Counted from the stretch's first letter, positions 1 through 9,136 are shown. The stretch is DNA of 64,000 bases from Undibacterium sp049340185 (GCF_049340185.1 NZ_JBMPPC010000002.1:62001-126000), one strand, 5' to 3'. Notes: generated by a model from the letters alone, not told the origin. A program made the numbers and translations.

Positions 1-429
1 GCAGGCAAAGCTGATTTTATCGTTATGCAAACGCTAGACAGGGATGCTGGATGCTTTGAAAGCAAGCCACAACCCAGCTATTGCGTACGAGACGGGAGCA
101 ACTGGTACTGGGATGAAACAAACCAGACCTCACCCAATTTTTCCGAACATTTTGTGATCGCAAAAAGTTTTTATCAAGGCCTGCAACTACCGATTCTGTG
201 GTGGCAAACCCCATTAGGTGTCGCGGCGACACAACCAGGATCATCGGGTGCATGGCGTGATAATCGTGTTCGTTATTTTCTGACGCATGCGAATGAATTG
301 GTTGCCGCAGGCGGTCTGGGTGTCGTCTTCAGCGCCGGAGAAAGTCATCAGACGACGATCAATACGGATGGAGGTCAATACAAGACTTTATCTGAACGTT
401 ATCTGTCTGCGCCAGCGGTATTGCCCTAA
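1..429 (+). CDS. C-terminal part of a secreted-type protein of unknown function (truncated by window start)
   Basis: The frame is open from base 1 without a stop, so the ATG at 25 is probably internal and the gene starts outside the window. The visible 143 residues are rich in aromatic residues and glycine (YWDETNQTSPNF, LPILWWQTPLGV, GGLGVVFSAG) and have two Cys residues near the start. This composition resembles the tail of an exported carbohydrate-active or cell-surface protein. I recognise the style of the sequence but not a named family, so no function is assigned. It is convergent with the SDR gene downstream, 64 bp away. Confidence 0.7.
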   Translation, partial: AGKADFIVMQTLDRDAGCFESKPQPSYCVRDGSNWYWDETNQTSPNFSEHFVIAKSFYQGLQLPILWWQTPLGVAATQPGSSGAWRDNRVRYFLTHANELVAAGGLGVVFSAGESHQTTINTDGGQYKTLSERYLSAPAVLP

Positions 430-493
430 TCCGGATTTGCATCACGCCTTATTTTATCGGCAAACACAACAACTGATTCCGATGCATTCCAAC

Positions 494-1396
494 TCACTCT
501 TTTTGCAATAAATTTTTCAGGGCAGGTTTTAATACCGGATAGCGGAAAACAAAACCCGCTTTGTTCAAGGCCTGCGGTATCACTCGCTGCCCTCCTAACA
601 ACAAGACTGCCCTCTCCCCCATCGCCATCTTCAACAAACCAGCAGGTGCGACTATGCATGCAGGCCGGTGCAACACACCTGCTAAAGTTTGTGTGAACTC
701 CTCATTCCGGACTGCGCCAGGAGCCGTCATGTTGACTACACCCGTCAAAGTAGTTTGCTCTAACGCGAACAGGAATGCCGCGACATAATCATCAATGTGT
801 ATCCAGCTCATCCACTGCTGACCTTCGCCAAGACGGGTACCCAGGCCGAGTTTAAAAGGCAGCAGCATTTTATGCAGCATGCCGCCAGTTGCATCGAAAA
901 CCAGTCCGGTGCGCAATATCACTGTACGAATACCGAGGTCATTTGCCTTAACGGCTTGCTGCTCCCATTGCGCACATAAACGCGCCCCAAAATCCAGTCC
1001 GGCGACCCCGTTTTCGTCATTCAGTCGATCGCCAGTATCACCGTACCAGCCAATCGCTGAGCCGCTCAAAAAAACGCCAGGCTTACTAGTCGCAGCCGCC
1101 ATGCGGGCGACAAGATCACGTGTCAATGCGACCCGGCTATCGAGTAAAATTTGTTGTCGTTTTGCAGTCCAGCGCGCATCAACAATCGGTTCACCGGCGA
1201 GATTCACTACGGCATCAAATTGTACTTCCGGAGTCCACTCGCTGAGCGCTGCCATCGCTCGTACACCCGGCCCGCATATAACGCCGACCTTTGCAGGCCG
1301 CCGGCTCAAGACAGTGATCTCATGCCCCTTTGCCAGCAGTGCACGACACAAACCTCGCCCGATCAAACCCGTACCACCTGTGATGAGAATCCGCAT
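494..1396 (-). CDS. TIGR01777-type NAD(P)-dependent epimerase/SDR (YfcH-like)
   Basis: A 300-residue extended short-chain dehydrogenase. The N-terminus has the Rossmann glycine motif GGTGLIGRG at about residues 7-15. The middle carries the SGSAIGWYGDTGD signature typical of the TIGR01777/YfcH family in place of the usual YxxxK context. The last 50 residues match the DUF1731 tail pattern (GERAVLLLGGQRVIPQAL, then a GF.F.YP segment). Length is normal for the family. It is probably a cytosolic nucleotide-sugar epimerase-like or oxidoreductase enzyme, but the substrate of this family is not established. It is divergent from the NUDIX gene, and the 130-bp gap must contain both promoters. Confidence 0.9.
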   Translation of the reverse strand: MRILITGGTGLIGRGLCRALLAKGHEITVLSRRPAKVGVICGPGVRAMAALSEWTPEVQFDAVVNLAGEPIVDARWTAKRQQILLDSRVALTRDLVARMAAATSKPGVFLSGSAIGWYGDTGDRLNDENGVAGLDFGARLCAQWEQQAVKANDLGIRTVILRTGLVFDATGGMLHKMLLPFKLGLGTRLGEGQQWMSWIHIDDYVAAFLFALEQTTLTGVVNMTAPGAVRNEEFTQTLAGVLHRPACIVAPAGLLKMAMGERAVLLLGGQRVIPQALNKAGFVFRYPVLKPALKNLLQKE

Positions 1397-1528
1397 ATTC
1401 TTTGCCTGTTAGAATGATTGAAATGATTGAAATGACCGTACTGACTGATGCCAAATCGGTACAGCAAAGTACGATGCAATTGATCGCAATGGATATTCCT
1501 CATCTTGCCACAACCGGATTTTCCCGAC

Positions 1529-2356
1529 ATGCCTATCGACCTCGCCTTACTGCAAACACATCGTCCGGAATTCCAACATTATTTTGGCGACACATTAGAA
1601 TTCATTGCATTTCTTGCGATAGCACCCCGTATAAAAATCACGGGACATGCCAGTTTATCTACCGCTGAGCTGGCAGCAAGCCAGCAACATGCCCTACGAC
1701 TAGCCACAATCAATAGACCGGATGATCCGCATCTGATTATCACTTCTACATTGAGCAATACAAGCTGCTTAGAGGTAGAGGAAATCAATTTCTCCGGAAT
1801 TTGCAGCCTGCGAGATCAAGCGCAACAACCGGCCATCTTGAGTGCAAGTGCCCTATTGGTATGTGAAGAAACGCAGGAACTCATTCTGCATCGTCGCTCT
1901 GAAAGTGTGGTCACTCATCCGAATCACTGGCATGTCATTGGTGGTGCAATGCATCCGCAACTCGACCTTGATCAAGGACAATTGAGTCTCTTCAAAACCA
2001 TACAAAGAGAAGTGCAGGAAGAAACTGGCTTGATGATCGAGTTCGACAATATTCCGGCTCTGTCACTGGTCAGAGAAAGTAGTAATGGCTTCATACAATG
2101 CGCGGCCATCGGCATTGAAATCAGCGCTAAAACACTCGAGGATATCCAGGACAACTGGGAAGGTCGTACAGTGCGCATTCCGTTCACAGACCTGGCTACG
2201 TGCCTGCGAGAACCGCTGTGGGTTCCTAGCGGAAAAGCTCATGTACTTACCTGGCTGTCATTACGGGCAATGCAATCACTAGATGATGGGCAATTTCAAG
2301 AAAAGAACAGGCGATTCAATGCAGGAGAGTTACTGGCAGAGGTTTTACGTGACTGA
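1529..2356 (+). CDS. NUDIX hydrolase with N-terminal extension
   Basis: A protein of about 275 residues. The first 100 residues are unrecognised. A NUDIX fold follows, with a box ending REVQEETGL (R-E-V-x-E-E-T-G) that supplies the metal-binding glutamates. The box is unusual: the loop between the leading GGAMH and the REVQEE helix is about seven residues longer than the canonical G-x5-E-x7-RE spacing. The family hydrolyses nucleoside diphosphates linked to another moiety; the substrate cannot be read here. The frame is open back to a TTG at 1505, but the ATG at 1529 (MPIDLALLQ) seems the better start. It ends 39 bp before the convergent TonB-like gene. Confidence 0.8.
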   Translation: MPIDLALLQTHRPEFQHYFGDTLEFIAFLAIAPRIKITGHASLSTAELAASQQHALRLATINRPDDPHLIITSTLSNTSCLEVEEINFSGICSLRDQAQQPAILSASALLVCEETQELILHRRSESVVTHPNHWHVIGGAMHPQLDLDQGQLSLFKTIQREVQEETGLMIEFDNIPALSLVRESSNGFIQCAAIGIEISAKTLEDIQDNWEGRTVRIPFTDLATCLREPLWVPSGKAHVLTWLSLRAMQSLDDGQFQEKNRRFNAGELLAEVLRD

Positions 2357-2394
2357 CGTGTTTTTTTACAGTAGCGCTAACGCCTGAAAAAAAC

Positions 2395-4368
2395 TCAACG
2401 CATCTCTTCAAGAATTTTTAAAGTCTCATCAAAATTCCAGACACGGCGAATCTCTATGACATCATATTTCAGGGCGATATTCGGTGGGAATGCGGCATAA
2501 CGTGCATTGACCCTGACGATACGGCGCACCGCCTCATCCAGATCAGCCCGGCCACTGGAACGGTTGATCACGACATCCTCAACGCTGCCATCACTACGAA
2601 TAATCACCGTCACCACCGGATCGCCACGCGCTTTGTCTTTTGCCACTTGTGAATAATTCAGATTGCCATTGCGCTCAATTTTTTGACGCCAGCTCTCTAC
2701 ATACATCCGTACCGGAAATTCTTTATCCTCGCTACCCAGGAAACTGCGACGACGTGATTTACTCATATCCTCTGTGGATCGCGGCACAGGTGGATTGCCG
2801 CGCAACAAATCGAGACCGCGTGCCTGATCCAGAGCACGGCTAGCCAGATCGCTGCTGAGTAAATTTTTGGGTAAGACGATTCCCTTATCTGCGCTCTTGT
2901 CATTACCGGCGCCAGCAAGACTATCACCACTGCGATCACCACTCCGGTCACTAGCATTATTTCCAAGCGGCGCTAAGGTTCTCGGTTCAAATTTCGCTTG
3001 TCCTGAGCTTGCCTGAGCTGCCTGGGTCGCTTGTGTTACCTGTGCGGCTTGAGCAATACGTTCTCGTTCTTTTTGCGCTAATGCTTCGGCTAGCTGACGC
3101 GCCTGCTCTTCTGCCTTTTGTCGCACGACGAGTTCCTCTGCCTGCTTCTCAAGTTTTTGACGTAGGGCTAATTCTTCTGCCTGCTTTTCCATTTGTTTTT
3201 CGATCTGCTTTTGACGGGCTATTGCAATGGCTTGTTGCTGAGCAAGCTCCTCAGCCTGTTTGCGTAGCTGTAAGTCAAGTGCTTGCTTTTGCTTGCTATC
3301 TTCGTCCTGACGACGTGCCAGATCCAGACGCATGGCCTCTTGCTGCTGACGCTTTAATTCATCCTGACGTAACTGTTGCGCCAGCTCAGTACGCTTGCTC
3401 TGCTCTTCTAGCTGTTGCTTTTGCAAAGCCAACGCAGCAGCCTGCTTGGCGGCCTGCTCCGCCAATTTTTCATTTTGTTTACGTGTTACTTCTTCGGCCA
3501 ACTGGCGGTTGTCTTCTTCAAGTTTTTTTGTTGCGAATTTTTGTTGCTGTTGCTGTACTTGCGTCTCAGCTAACTGGCGCATTTCCTCTTTGAGTTTTTT
3601 TTGCTGGACAATTTCTTGCTGAATCAGCTCCGCCTGTTTTTTCTCATCCGCCAATTTAGCCAGCTTTGCCGCCTCCGCCGCTTGCTGTAAGGCTGGATCA
3701 GGAGCCTCGGGCAGATCAGCAAGTTTGACTGGCTCAGATTGCTTCTCCGGTTTTGGTTTCAATTCTAGCTTCGGTGTACTTTTTCTTTCCGGTTCTTCCG
3801 GACTTGGCAATGGAACCACGAAGCTATCATCCCTCATCTCATCCTGAGCAATGATGCGTGGCGGATTCTCGGGCAAATCTTCAGTTGTAGACGGTATCGC
3901 GTTTGCGCTCGGCACGGGTGGAGTCAGTGGCGCCGGTAGTCTGGCTATTTTTTTGGTAGCTGTTTTATTTTTCACCGTAATCGACTTCGTCGGTACAGGA
4001 ACAGGCTTAGGAATCGCCGGTGCGACAAGTTGTATTGCCGACACTGGCAGCGGCGTGACCAGCGCTTGCTGTGAGCTTGATGGTAACGGCGGAACAGGCA
4101 CATCAGTCGCAGGCAAAGATTGCAGTGGTGGTGATGCGGGACTCTGAGCTGCTGGCAAGGCATTCACAATTTGTATACTTAAAGGAGGCGTCGGAGCACG
4201 CCGCTTTTCCCAGGGCATTTCTATGCCGGGTAGCCCCAGACCAGGAATACCAAACTGCAAAGACAGTACGAAGGCGTGGATCAATAGCGATACCAGCACG
4301 CCTATCAGCAGGCGCTTGGTTACTGGATCAGGCATTGATGATTCGCGTTGTCGTGGTCCGAAATTCAT
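2395..4368 (-). CDS. TonB-family protein with a long Lys/Gln/Glu/Ala coiled-coil linker
   Basis: 657 residues. A single N-terminal membrane segment (about residues 17-37) follows a short basic cytoplasmic tail. Next come a proline-rich stretch (about 45-190), a very long Q/K/E/A/L heptad region (about 225-460) and a C-terminal TonB-C domain (about 555-650; SDGSVEDVVINRSSG and DEAVRRIVR are typical). The layout recalls TolA crossed with TonB: an inner-membrane anchor, a periplasm-spanning arm and a domain contacting outer-membrane or periplasmic partners, so an energy-transducing role is inferred. No exbB/exbD or tolQ/tolR lies next to it. An alternative start is the Met at 4335 (MPDPVTKR); neither start has a convincing ribosome site. 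Confidence 0.85.
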   Translation of the reverse strand: MNFGPRQRESSMPDPVTKRLLIGVLVSLLIHAFVLSLQFGIPGLGLPGIEMPWEKRRAPTPPLSIQIVNALPAAQSPASPPLQSLPATDVPVPPLPSSSQQALVTPLPVSAIQLVAPAIPKPVPVPTKSITVKNKTATKKIARLPAPLTPPVPSANAIPSTTEDLPENPPRIIAQDEMRDDSFVVPLPSPEEPERKSTPKLELKPKPEKQSEPVKLADLPEAPDPALQQAAEAAKLAKLADEKKQAELIQQEIVQQKKLKEEMRQLAETQVQQQQQKFATKKLEEDNRQLAEEVTRKQNEKLAEQAAKQAAALALQKQQLEEQSKRTELAQQLRQDELKRQQQEAMRLDLARRQDEDSKQKQALDLQLRKQAEELAQQQAIAIARQKQIEKQMEKQAEELALRQKLEKQAEELVVRQKAEEQARQLAEALAQKERERIAQAAQVTQATQAAQASSGQAKFEPRTLAPLGNNASDRSGDRSGDSLAGAGNDKSADKGIVLPKNLLSSDLASRALDQARGLDLLRGNPPVPRSTEDMSKSRRRSFLGSEDKEFPVRMYVESWRQKIERNGNLNYSQVAKDKARGDPVVTVIIRSDGSVEDVVINRSSGRADLDEAVRRIVRVNARYAAFPPNIALKYDVIEIRRVWNFDETLKILEEMR

Positions 4369-4601
4369 GCAAGGTGATGGTTCTTTTTCGTAATTCAGCG
4401 TGCATTATCGCATGGCAATTTTTATGTGCGCTACCCAATCTGTCAATCTGCCGTAAGCCCGCAGAATTACCCTATTTGAGAGGATAAAACCCTGAGCAAC
4501 AGGCAGGCTAAGATTGTTGTCGTACTCACTATGCTCAATTCAGCATGTTTAGGATGGAATTTCATCAAGACACCCGCAAAACAATATCGTATGCTGATCG
4601 C

Positions 4602-5552
4602 ATGAAAAAAATATCCATTATTGACTCCCATACCGGCGGCGAACCTACTCGCCTGATTATCGATGGCGGACCGGACCTCGGTACCGGCTCGTTGGCCGAG
4701 CGACTGGTGCGCTTCCGCACAGAATTTGATCACTATCGCTCTGCCACGGTGTGTGAGCCGCGTGGCTCCGATGTTATTGTCGGAGCCTTGGCCTGCGCAC
4801 CGCACGATAGCTCATGTACGGCGGGTGTGATTTTTTTCAATAATGTTGGCTATCTCGGCATGTGTGGTCACGGCATGATTGGCTTTGTTGCAAGCCTGGC
4901 CTATCAACATGAAATCAATATTGGTCAGCATCGTATTGATACTCCCGTAGGGATCGTGCAAGTTGAACTACATGCAGATCATAGCGTGACCGTACATAAC
5001 GTAGCCGCCCGACGCTACCGCCACGCAGTGACGCTTGAAGTCGATGGAATAGGCGCAGTCACCGGTGATATTGCCTGGGGTGGCAACTGGTTCTTTTTAA
5101 TCGCCACACATGGACTGAGGTTGGACCGGTCGGATATTGATATCCTCACCGATTATTGCTGGCGAGTCCGGCAAGCAATTGAGGCACAGGGCATTACTGG
5201 CGAAAACGATGCTGTCATCGATCATATCGAACTGTTTGCAGAACCGGACTCATCGCAAAACCATAGCAAAAATTTTGTTCTATGTCCCGGCAAAGCCTAT
5301 GACCGCTCACCTTGTGGCACAGGCACTAGCGCAAAGCTGGCCTGTCTGGCAGCTGATGGCAAATTGGCGGAAGCTGAAATCTGGCGGCAGGAGAGCATCA
5401 TCGGTAGTGTCTTTGAGGCCTCATATAAACGCGCACCGGATAACTCTCAGGCAAACAGTATTCTGCCTAGCATACGCGGTCGCGCTTATGTGAATGCTGA
5501 AGCAAGTTTGCTTCTGGATGAAAACGATCCGTTCATCTGGGGAATTCGCTAA
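4602..5552 (+). CDS. lhpA: 4-hydroxyproline 2-epimerase (proline racemase family)
   Basis: 316 residues from the ATG at 4602 (MKKISIIDSHTGGEPTR, the usual start of this family; the frame opens 57 bp earlier). Both catalytic cysteines of the two-base mechanism are present: C88 in MCGHG and C238 in SPCGTGT. The Cys/Cys pair marks racemases/epimerases rather than the Thr-containing trans-3-hydroxyproline dehydratases. The enzyme interconverts trans-4-hydroxy-L-proline and cis-4-hydroxy-D-proline, the first step of bacterial hydroxyproline breakdown. The DapA-like gene at 6626 fits the third step. The D-hydroxyproline dehydrogenase and the semialdehyde dehydrogenase are not in the window. Confidence 0.92.
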   Translation: MKKISIIDSHTGGEPTRLIIDGGPDLGTGSLAERLVRFRTEFDHYRSATVCEPRGSDVIVGALACAPHDSSCTAGVIFFNNVGYLGMCGHGMIGFVASLAYQHEINIGQHRIDTPVGIVQVELHADHSVTVHNVAARRYRHAVTLEVDGIGAVTGDIAWGGNWFFLIATHGLRLDRSDIDILTDYCWRVRQAIEAQGITGENDAVIDHIELFAEPDSSQNHSKNFVLCPGKAYDRSPCGTGTSAKLACLAADGKLAEAEIWRQESIIGSVFEASYKRAPDNSQANSILPSIRGRAYVNAEASLLLDENDPFIWGIR

Positions 5553-5623
5553 AGAAAAATTCGCTGACATCGTCAAAAAACATTCGCGCCATCTACCGGG
5601 TTTAGCCTTGCGGCGGCGGTAGT

Positions 5624-6406
5624 TTAAGCGCGACTCAATACAACATCGCGGTAGTCGCTCGGTGTCATGCCGACAGTAGATTTGAACATCCTGGAGAACG
5701 CACTGTGATCCTGATAACCGCATGCGGCGGAGATATCGGTAATAGTCTTTGTCGGATCAGCCAGCATCGATGACGCTGCATCGAGGCGGATCTTGACTAT
5801 CATCTGGCGCGGTGTCAGAGCAAATATTTTATAGAAATACCGTTCTATCTGAGCCACGGACAAGCCCGTCAGCTGCGCCAGATCTGCCATCTGGATATTC
5901 TGAAAATAATGGCTATGCAAGTGCCTTACCGCAGCGGCTATCTGATGATAGATCGGATGCCGCTGATCCGGCATCGCCAGGTCGCGCGAGATTCCGGTCA
6001 AGCCGATGATGACATTATTCACATCGCGCAAAGGTAACTTCTTGGTCAAACACCAGCCTGGGTCCATATTCGGGTACAGATGCAGTTCTAGCTGATCATT
6101 CAGCGCTGTGTCGCCATTTAAAACCAGTTGATCTTGCTCATCGTAATTCACTGACAAAGAAGCCGGAAAAATCTCCGCAGCGGTTCTGCCAATTAATGCT
6201 GATTTTTCTCTTTCGCCGACCCGATTTACCAAAGTCTGGTTCACCACCACATAACGCCCTGCCATATCTTTTACGAAAAAAACGACATCCGGCATCGCAT
6301 CAAATAAAGCTTCAGCAAAAAAAACGTCGGCAATTTCATTCGCAATCTGATGTCGCTTGGAATTAACGTCGGCGCTGGAGGTGATGGGCATGGAATCAAT
6401 GAGCAT
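5624..6406 (-). CDS. AraC-family transcriptional regulator with N-terminal PAS domain
   Basis: 260 residues. A PAS sensory domain (about residues 30-145; DAMPDVVFFVKDMAGRYVVVN is a PAS start and LRDVNNVIIGLTGISRD its last strand) is followed by a two-helix-turn-helix AraC DNA-binding domain (about 155-255; the second HTH carries ISAACGYQDHSAFSRMFK). It lies between the hydroxyproline epimerase gene, with which it converges, and the divergent DapA-like gene, so it probably senses hydroxyproline or an intermediate and controls this cluster. A 27-bp palindrome in the 219-bp divergent region is a candidate target. A second regulator of another family lies downstream at 7748, so the division of labour is unclear. 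Confidence 0.9.
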   Translation of the reverse strand: MLIDSMPITSSADVNSKRHQIANEIADVFFAEALFDAMPDVVFFVKDMAGRYVVVNQTLVNRVGEREKSALIGRTAAEIFPASLSVNYDEQDQLVLNGDTALNDQLELHLYPNMDPGWCLTKKLPLRDVNNVIIGLTGISRDLAMPDQRHPIYHQIAAAVRHLHSHYFQNIQMADLAQLTGLSVAQIERYFYKIFALTPRQMIVKIRLDAASSMLADPTKTITDISAACGYQDHSAFSRMFKSTVGMTPSDYRDVVLSRA

Positions 6407-6525
6407 GGATGGTGGCCGGGAGCATTATTGAAAGAATAATTAATATTATTCATTTTACATGGAACAACAGCAACAAGATAAATATTCAACAATATTTTAA
6501 AAACAATGCAACACTTTACATATAT

Positions 6526-6552
6526 TGTTAATATATTTAAAGTATATTAACA
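6526..6552. promoter_or_regulatory. 27-bp palindrome, candidate operator for the hydroxyproline cluster
   Basis: A perfect 10-bp inverted repeat, TGTTAATATA and TATATTAACA, with a 7-bp AT spacer lies 74 bp before the DapA-like ATG and 120 bp before the divergent AraC-type regulator. The block is very AT-rich compared with its flanks. Position and symmetry suit a dimeric repressor such as the GntR/FCD protein at 7748; AraC proteins more often bind direct repeats. Assignment to either regulator is inference. Confidence 0.5.
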
Positions 6553-6625
6553 TATGAAATGAACTCTTACCCTGCTCTAAAATTTCCACTCAATCACTGG
6601 CATCATCAACCATCGAGGAAACAGC

Positions 6626-7537
6626 ATGAAAAACAGCAAATGGCACGGCGTCTTCCCAGCAGTCACCACAAAATTTAAAGCCAATGAGGATCTTGATCAT
6701 GCCGAGATGGAAAAGCATTACGACTTCCAGATTGAAAGCGGCGTACACGGTCTGGTGACTTGCGGCTCTCTGGGAGAAGCCAGCACGCTGTCGTTTGACG
6801 AAAAACTAGAGGTTGCTCAGATCGCCTTGCAGGTTGCCAACAAGCGAGTGCCGGTGCTGGTCAACGTCTCTGAAACCCGCACCGCCAATGCGGTTCGCTT
6901 TGTCCAGCGCGCGGCAGAGATGGGGGTGCAGGGTTTTATGGTCATGCCATCAGTGCTGTATGCCGCCGATGCGCGTGAGGCCAAAGACAATCTGCGCACC
7001 ATTGCCAAAGCAGCCCAACTGCCCATCATGGTGTACAACAATCCGGTGACCTACAAAGTCGACCTGACGCCCGAGGATTTTCAGGATCTCGCCGATTGCG
7101 AATGGCTGGTGGCGATTAAAGAATCTACTGACAATATCCGACGCATCACGGATCTGCGTAATGCCGTCGGCAATCGCTATCAATTATTCATGGGAGTCGA
7201 TGATCTCTCATTTGAAGGATTGGCCGTCGGTGCCGACGGTTTGCTGGCAGGTCTGGTCGTAGCATTCCCCAAAGAAACGGTCGCGCTCTATCAATTGATG
7301 CAAGCAAAACGCTATGACGAAGCGCTGAAGCTCTATCAGTGGTTTATGCCTCTGCTGCATCTGGATGTGTCGACCAAGCTCGTCCAGAATCTGAAACTGG
7401 TCGAAGCACTCGCTGGTGTTGGCAATGAAAATGTCCGCCTGCCACGCCAGCCGCTGGTCGGCGCAGAACGTGAACGGGTAAACGCAATCGTGCGCAAAGC
7501 ACTAGATACACGCCCTGACGTCTCGGCCTATCTTTAA
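6626..7537 (+). CDS. DapA-family aldolase/deaminase, probably pyrroline-4-hydroxy-2-carboxylate deaminase
   Basis: 303 residues of the dihydrodipicolinate synthase/N-acetylneuraminate lyase TIM-barrel family. The Schiff-base lysine is K165 (VAIKESTDN) and the assisting tyrosine is Y137 (VYNNP). The substrate-carboxylate loop reads CGSLGEAST instead of the GTTGE of true DapA, which argues against lysine biosynthesis. Beside a hydroxyproline epimerase, this type is usually the deaminase that converts 1-pyrroline-4-hydroxy-2-carboxylate to 2-oxoglutarate semialdehyde and ammonia. A good Shine-Dalgarno (GAGGAAACAGC) precedes the ATG. The family is certain; the specific reaction is inferred from context. 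Confidence 0.85.
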   Translation: MKNSKWHGVFPAVTTKFKANEDLDHAEMEKHYDFQIESGVHGLVTCGSLGEASTLSFDEKLEVAQIALQVANKRVPVLVNVSETRTANAVRFVQRAAEMGVQGFMVMPSVLYAADAREAKDNLRTIAKAAQLPIMVYNNPVTYKVDLTPEDFQDLADCEWLVAIKESTDNIRRITDLRNAVGNRYQLFMGVDDLSFEGLAVGADGLLAGLVVAFPKETVALYQLMQAKRYDEALKLYQWFMPLLHLDVSTKLVQNLKLVEALAGVGNENVRLPRQPLVGAERERVNAIVRKALDTRPDVSAYL

Positions 7538-7747
7538 GCTAAGCTTAAAGCCAACCCAAGCTGGATGCGCGGATCACCACCGCGATCTCCACATCATTTC
7601 TAACACTAAAACCGGCACCGGTCTGTATAACCAATCCGTGCCCAAATAAACAAACCAAGCAAGAATTTGATAAAACATCAAAATTACAAAGTAAAATTCG
7701 AAAAATTAACGATAAAATCCATACAAAATACAGAATTCGGATACCCG

Positions 7748-8443
7748 ATGTTTGCCACCGCCCCCAAGTCGCCCCCTGCCCCAATGATGCCTCTGAGTCT
7801 TCCGGCCCCGAAATTACGCGCGGCCGACATCGCCTACGATGCGATAGAAAGCATGATCGTCACGCTGCAACTCAAGCCAGGTTCACCCATTGTTGAAGCC
7901 GATCTGGTTGACCTCACAGGTATGGGACGCACGCCGCTGCGCGAAGCATTGATGCGCATGTCATCGAACGGTCTGATTGAACAATTGCCGCGCCGTGGAC
8001 TAATCGTCAGCGATATCGAAGCCGCTGAACACATGACCCTGATTGAGACCCGCCGCGTGATCGAACGACTGATCGCCAGTAGTGCCGCCCGCCGTGCGAC
8101 ACCTCAGCATCGTATCGATATGGTCGAATGTGCGAATCACATGATCGTCGCCGCCAAATGTGCGGATCTGAATGCGTATATGGCAGCGGATCAGGCGCTC
8201 GACCATGTGGTACACGAAGCTTGCCGCAATCCCTCTGCTGTCGCTGCTGTCGTGCCTTTAGTAATTAAATGCCGTCGCTTCTGGTATGCGTTTCAGCATG
8301 AAGGTGATATTGAAGAAGGTGCGCGCTGTCACCTGATGCTTGCCAAAGCGATCGCCAAGGGCAATGAAGAACAAGCGGTCAAAGCCGCAGAATCATTGAT
8401 GGATTATCTAGAATCATTTGCGCGCAAAGTCATCAACGGCTGA
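7748..8443 (+). CDS. GntR-family regulator, FCD subfamily
   Basis: About 231 residues from the ATG at 7748 (MFATAPKS); the frame extends back to 7667 through an AT-rich stretch that looks like promoter. An N-terminal winged helix (ADIAYDAIESMIVTLQL, then GMGRTPLREALMRM) is followed by the all-helical FCD ligand domain (about residues 95-225), with Asp and several His residues (DHVVHEACRN) where the family binds metal and carboxylate ligands. It lies 210 bp after the DapA-like gene in the same direction. FCD regulators commonly repress amino acid or sugar acid catabolic operons, which suits this cluster. Confidence 0.88.
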   Translation: MFATAPKSPPAPMMPLSLPAPKLRAADIAYDAIESMIVTLQLKPGSPIVEADLVDLTGMGRTPLREALMRMSSNGLIEQLPRRGLIVSDIEAAEHMTLIETRRVIERLIASSAARRATPQHRIDMVECANHMIVAAKCADLNAYMAADQALDHVVHEACRNPSAVAAVVPLVIKCRRFWYAFQHEGDIEEGARCHLMLAKAIAKGNEEQAVKAAESLMDYLESFARKVING

Positions 8444-8591
8444 GAGAACTGGTATCGACCATGCTATCCGATGCCGCGACTCCCCACGCTGCGCCATGCA
8501 TACCAAGGCAATCGTTGACCAATCGCTGACCAATCGTTTACTCAGGTAAGAAGCGGGACAAAAATCATTGCACAATACATTTTTCAGGCAA

Positions 8592-9119
8592 TCATCTGGC
8601 ATTTGCCCTTGATACGGGCAAGCGTTTGACATTCGGTAACGCGCTGCTTACCAACCATAATTTCAGCCGTATCATTTGAGGATCTGCGCGCCGGTGTTCG
8701 GTGCGTGCCGTTAACAATTTCAACAAACCTGATTCAGTGACGCCAGGCATCGTATGTTCAGGGATCGTCGCATAGCCTGCACCGAGCAGACGTAACTCGC
8801 GTTCGGCGACGCCTGGCTGAATCAGTTCAGACACATCTTTCAGCGGCACCCACACCACATCGTCAACCAGATAAAAGCGCAGATGATAGCCGTCAAATAC
8901 ATAGTATTTGCCCTGCCATTTATTCAGCGCAGCATACTCGGCCCAATATTTGATTGCAGGAAGGATGGCCAGCAGATCGCGGGCAAATAAATGGCCCCAT
9001 AAGGGCGATGTGATTAACAGCCCGATCGGAGCATATTTTTCATCAAGAATAGCGCCGATTTTCCACGCCACGTAGGACATGGCAAAACAAAACAGCAAGC
9101 GGAAGAAGAAAGAGGTCAT
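8592..9119 (-). CDS. Conserved hypothetical membrane-associated protein
   Basis: 175 residues. The first 50 are hydrophobic with one or two membrane segments (FFFRLLFCFAMSYVAWKIGA and IGLLITSPLWGHLFARDLLA). The rest is soluble and basic near the C-terminus; the middle (YYVFDGYHLRFYLVDD) looks like a beta-rich domain. I do not recognise the family. It starts 17 bp after the stop of the YlqF-like GTPase gene and is probably cotranscribed with it. Confidence 0.7.
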   Translation of the reverse strand: MTSFFFRLLFCFAMSYVAWKIGAILDEKYAPIGLLITSPLWGHLFARDLLAILPAIKYWAEYAALNKWQGKYYVFDGYHLRFYLVDDVVWVPLKDVSELIQPGVAERELRLLGAGYATIPEHTMPGVTESGLLKLLTARTEHRRADPQMIRLKLWLVSSALPNVKRLPVSRANAR

Positions 9120-9136
9120 CGCCGCTCACCGATTGT

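Noticed and set aside
3009..3593. 194-residue antisense frame over the TonB-family gene
   Set aside because: Reverse reading of the repetitive Gln/Lys/Ala heptad region; low-complexity product.
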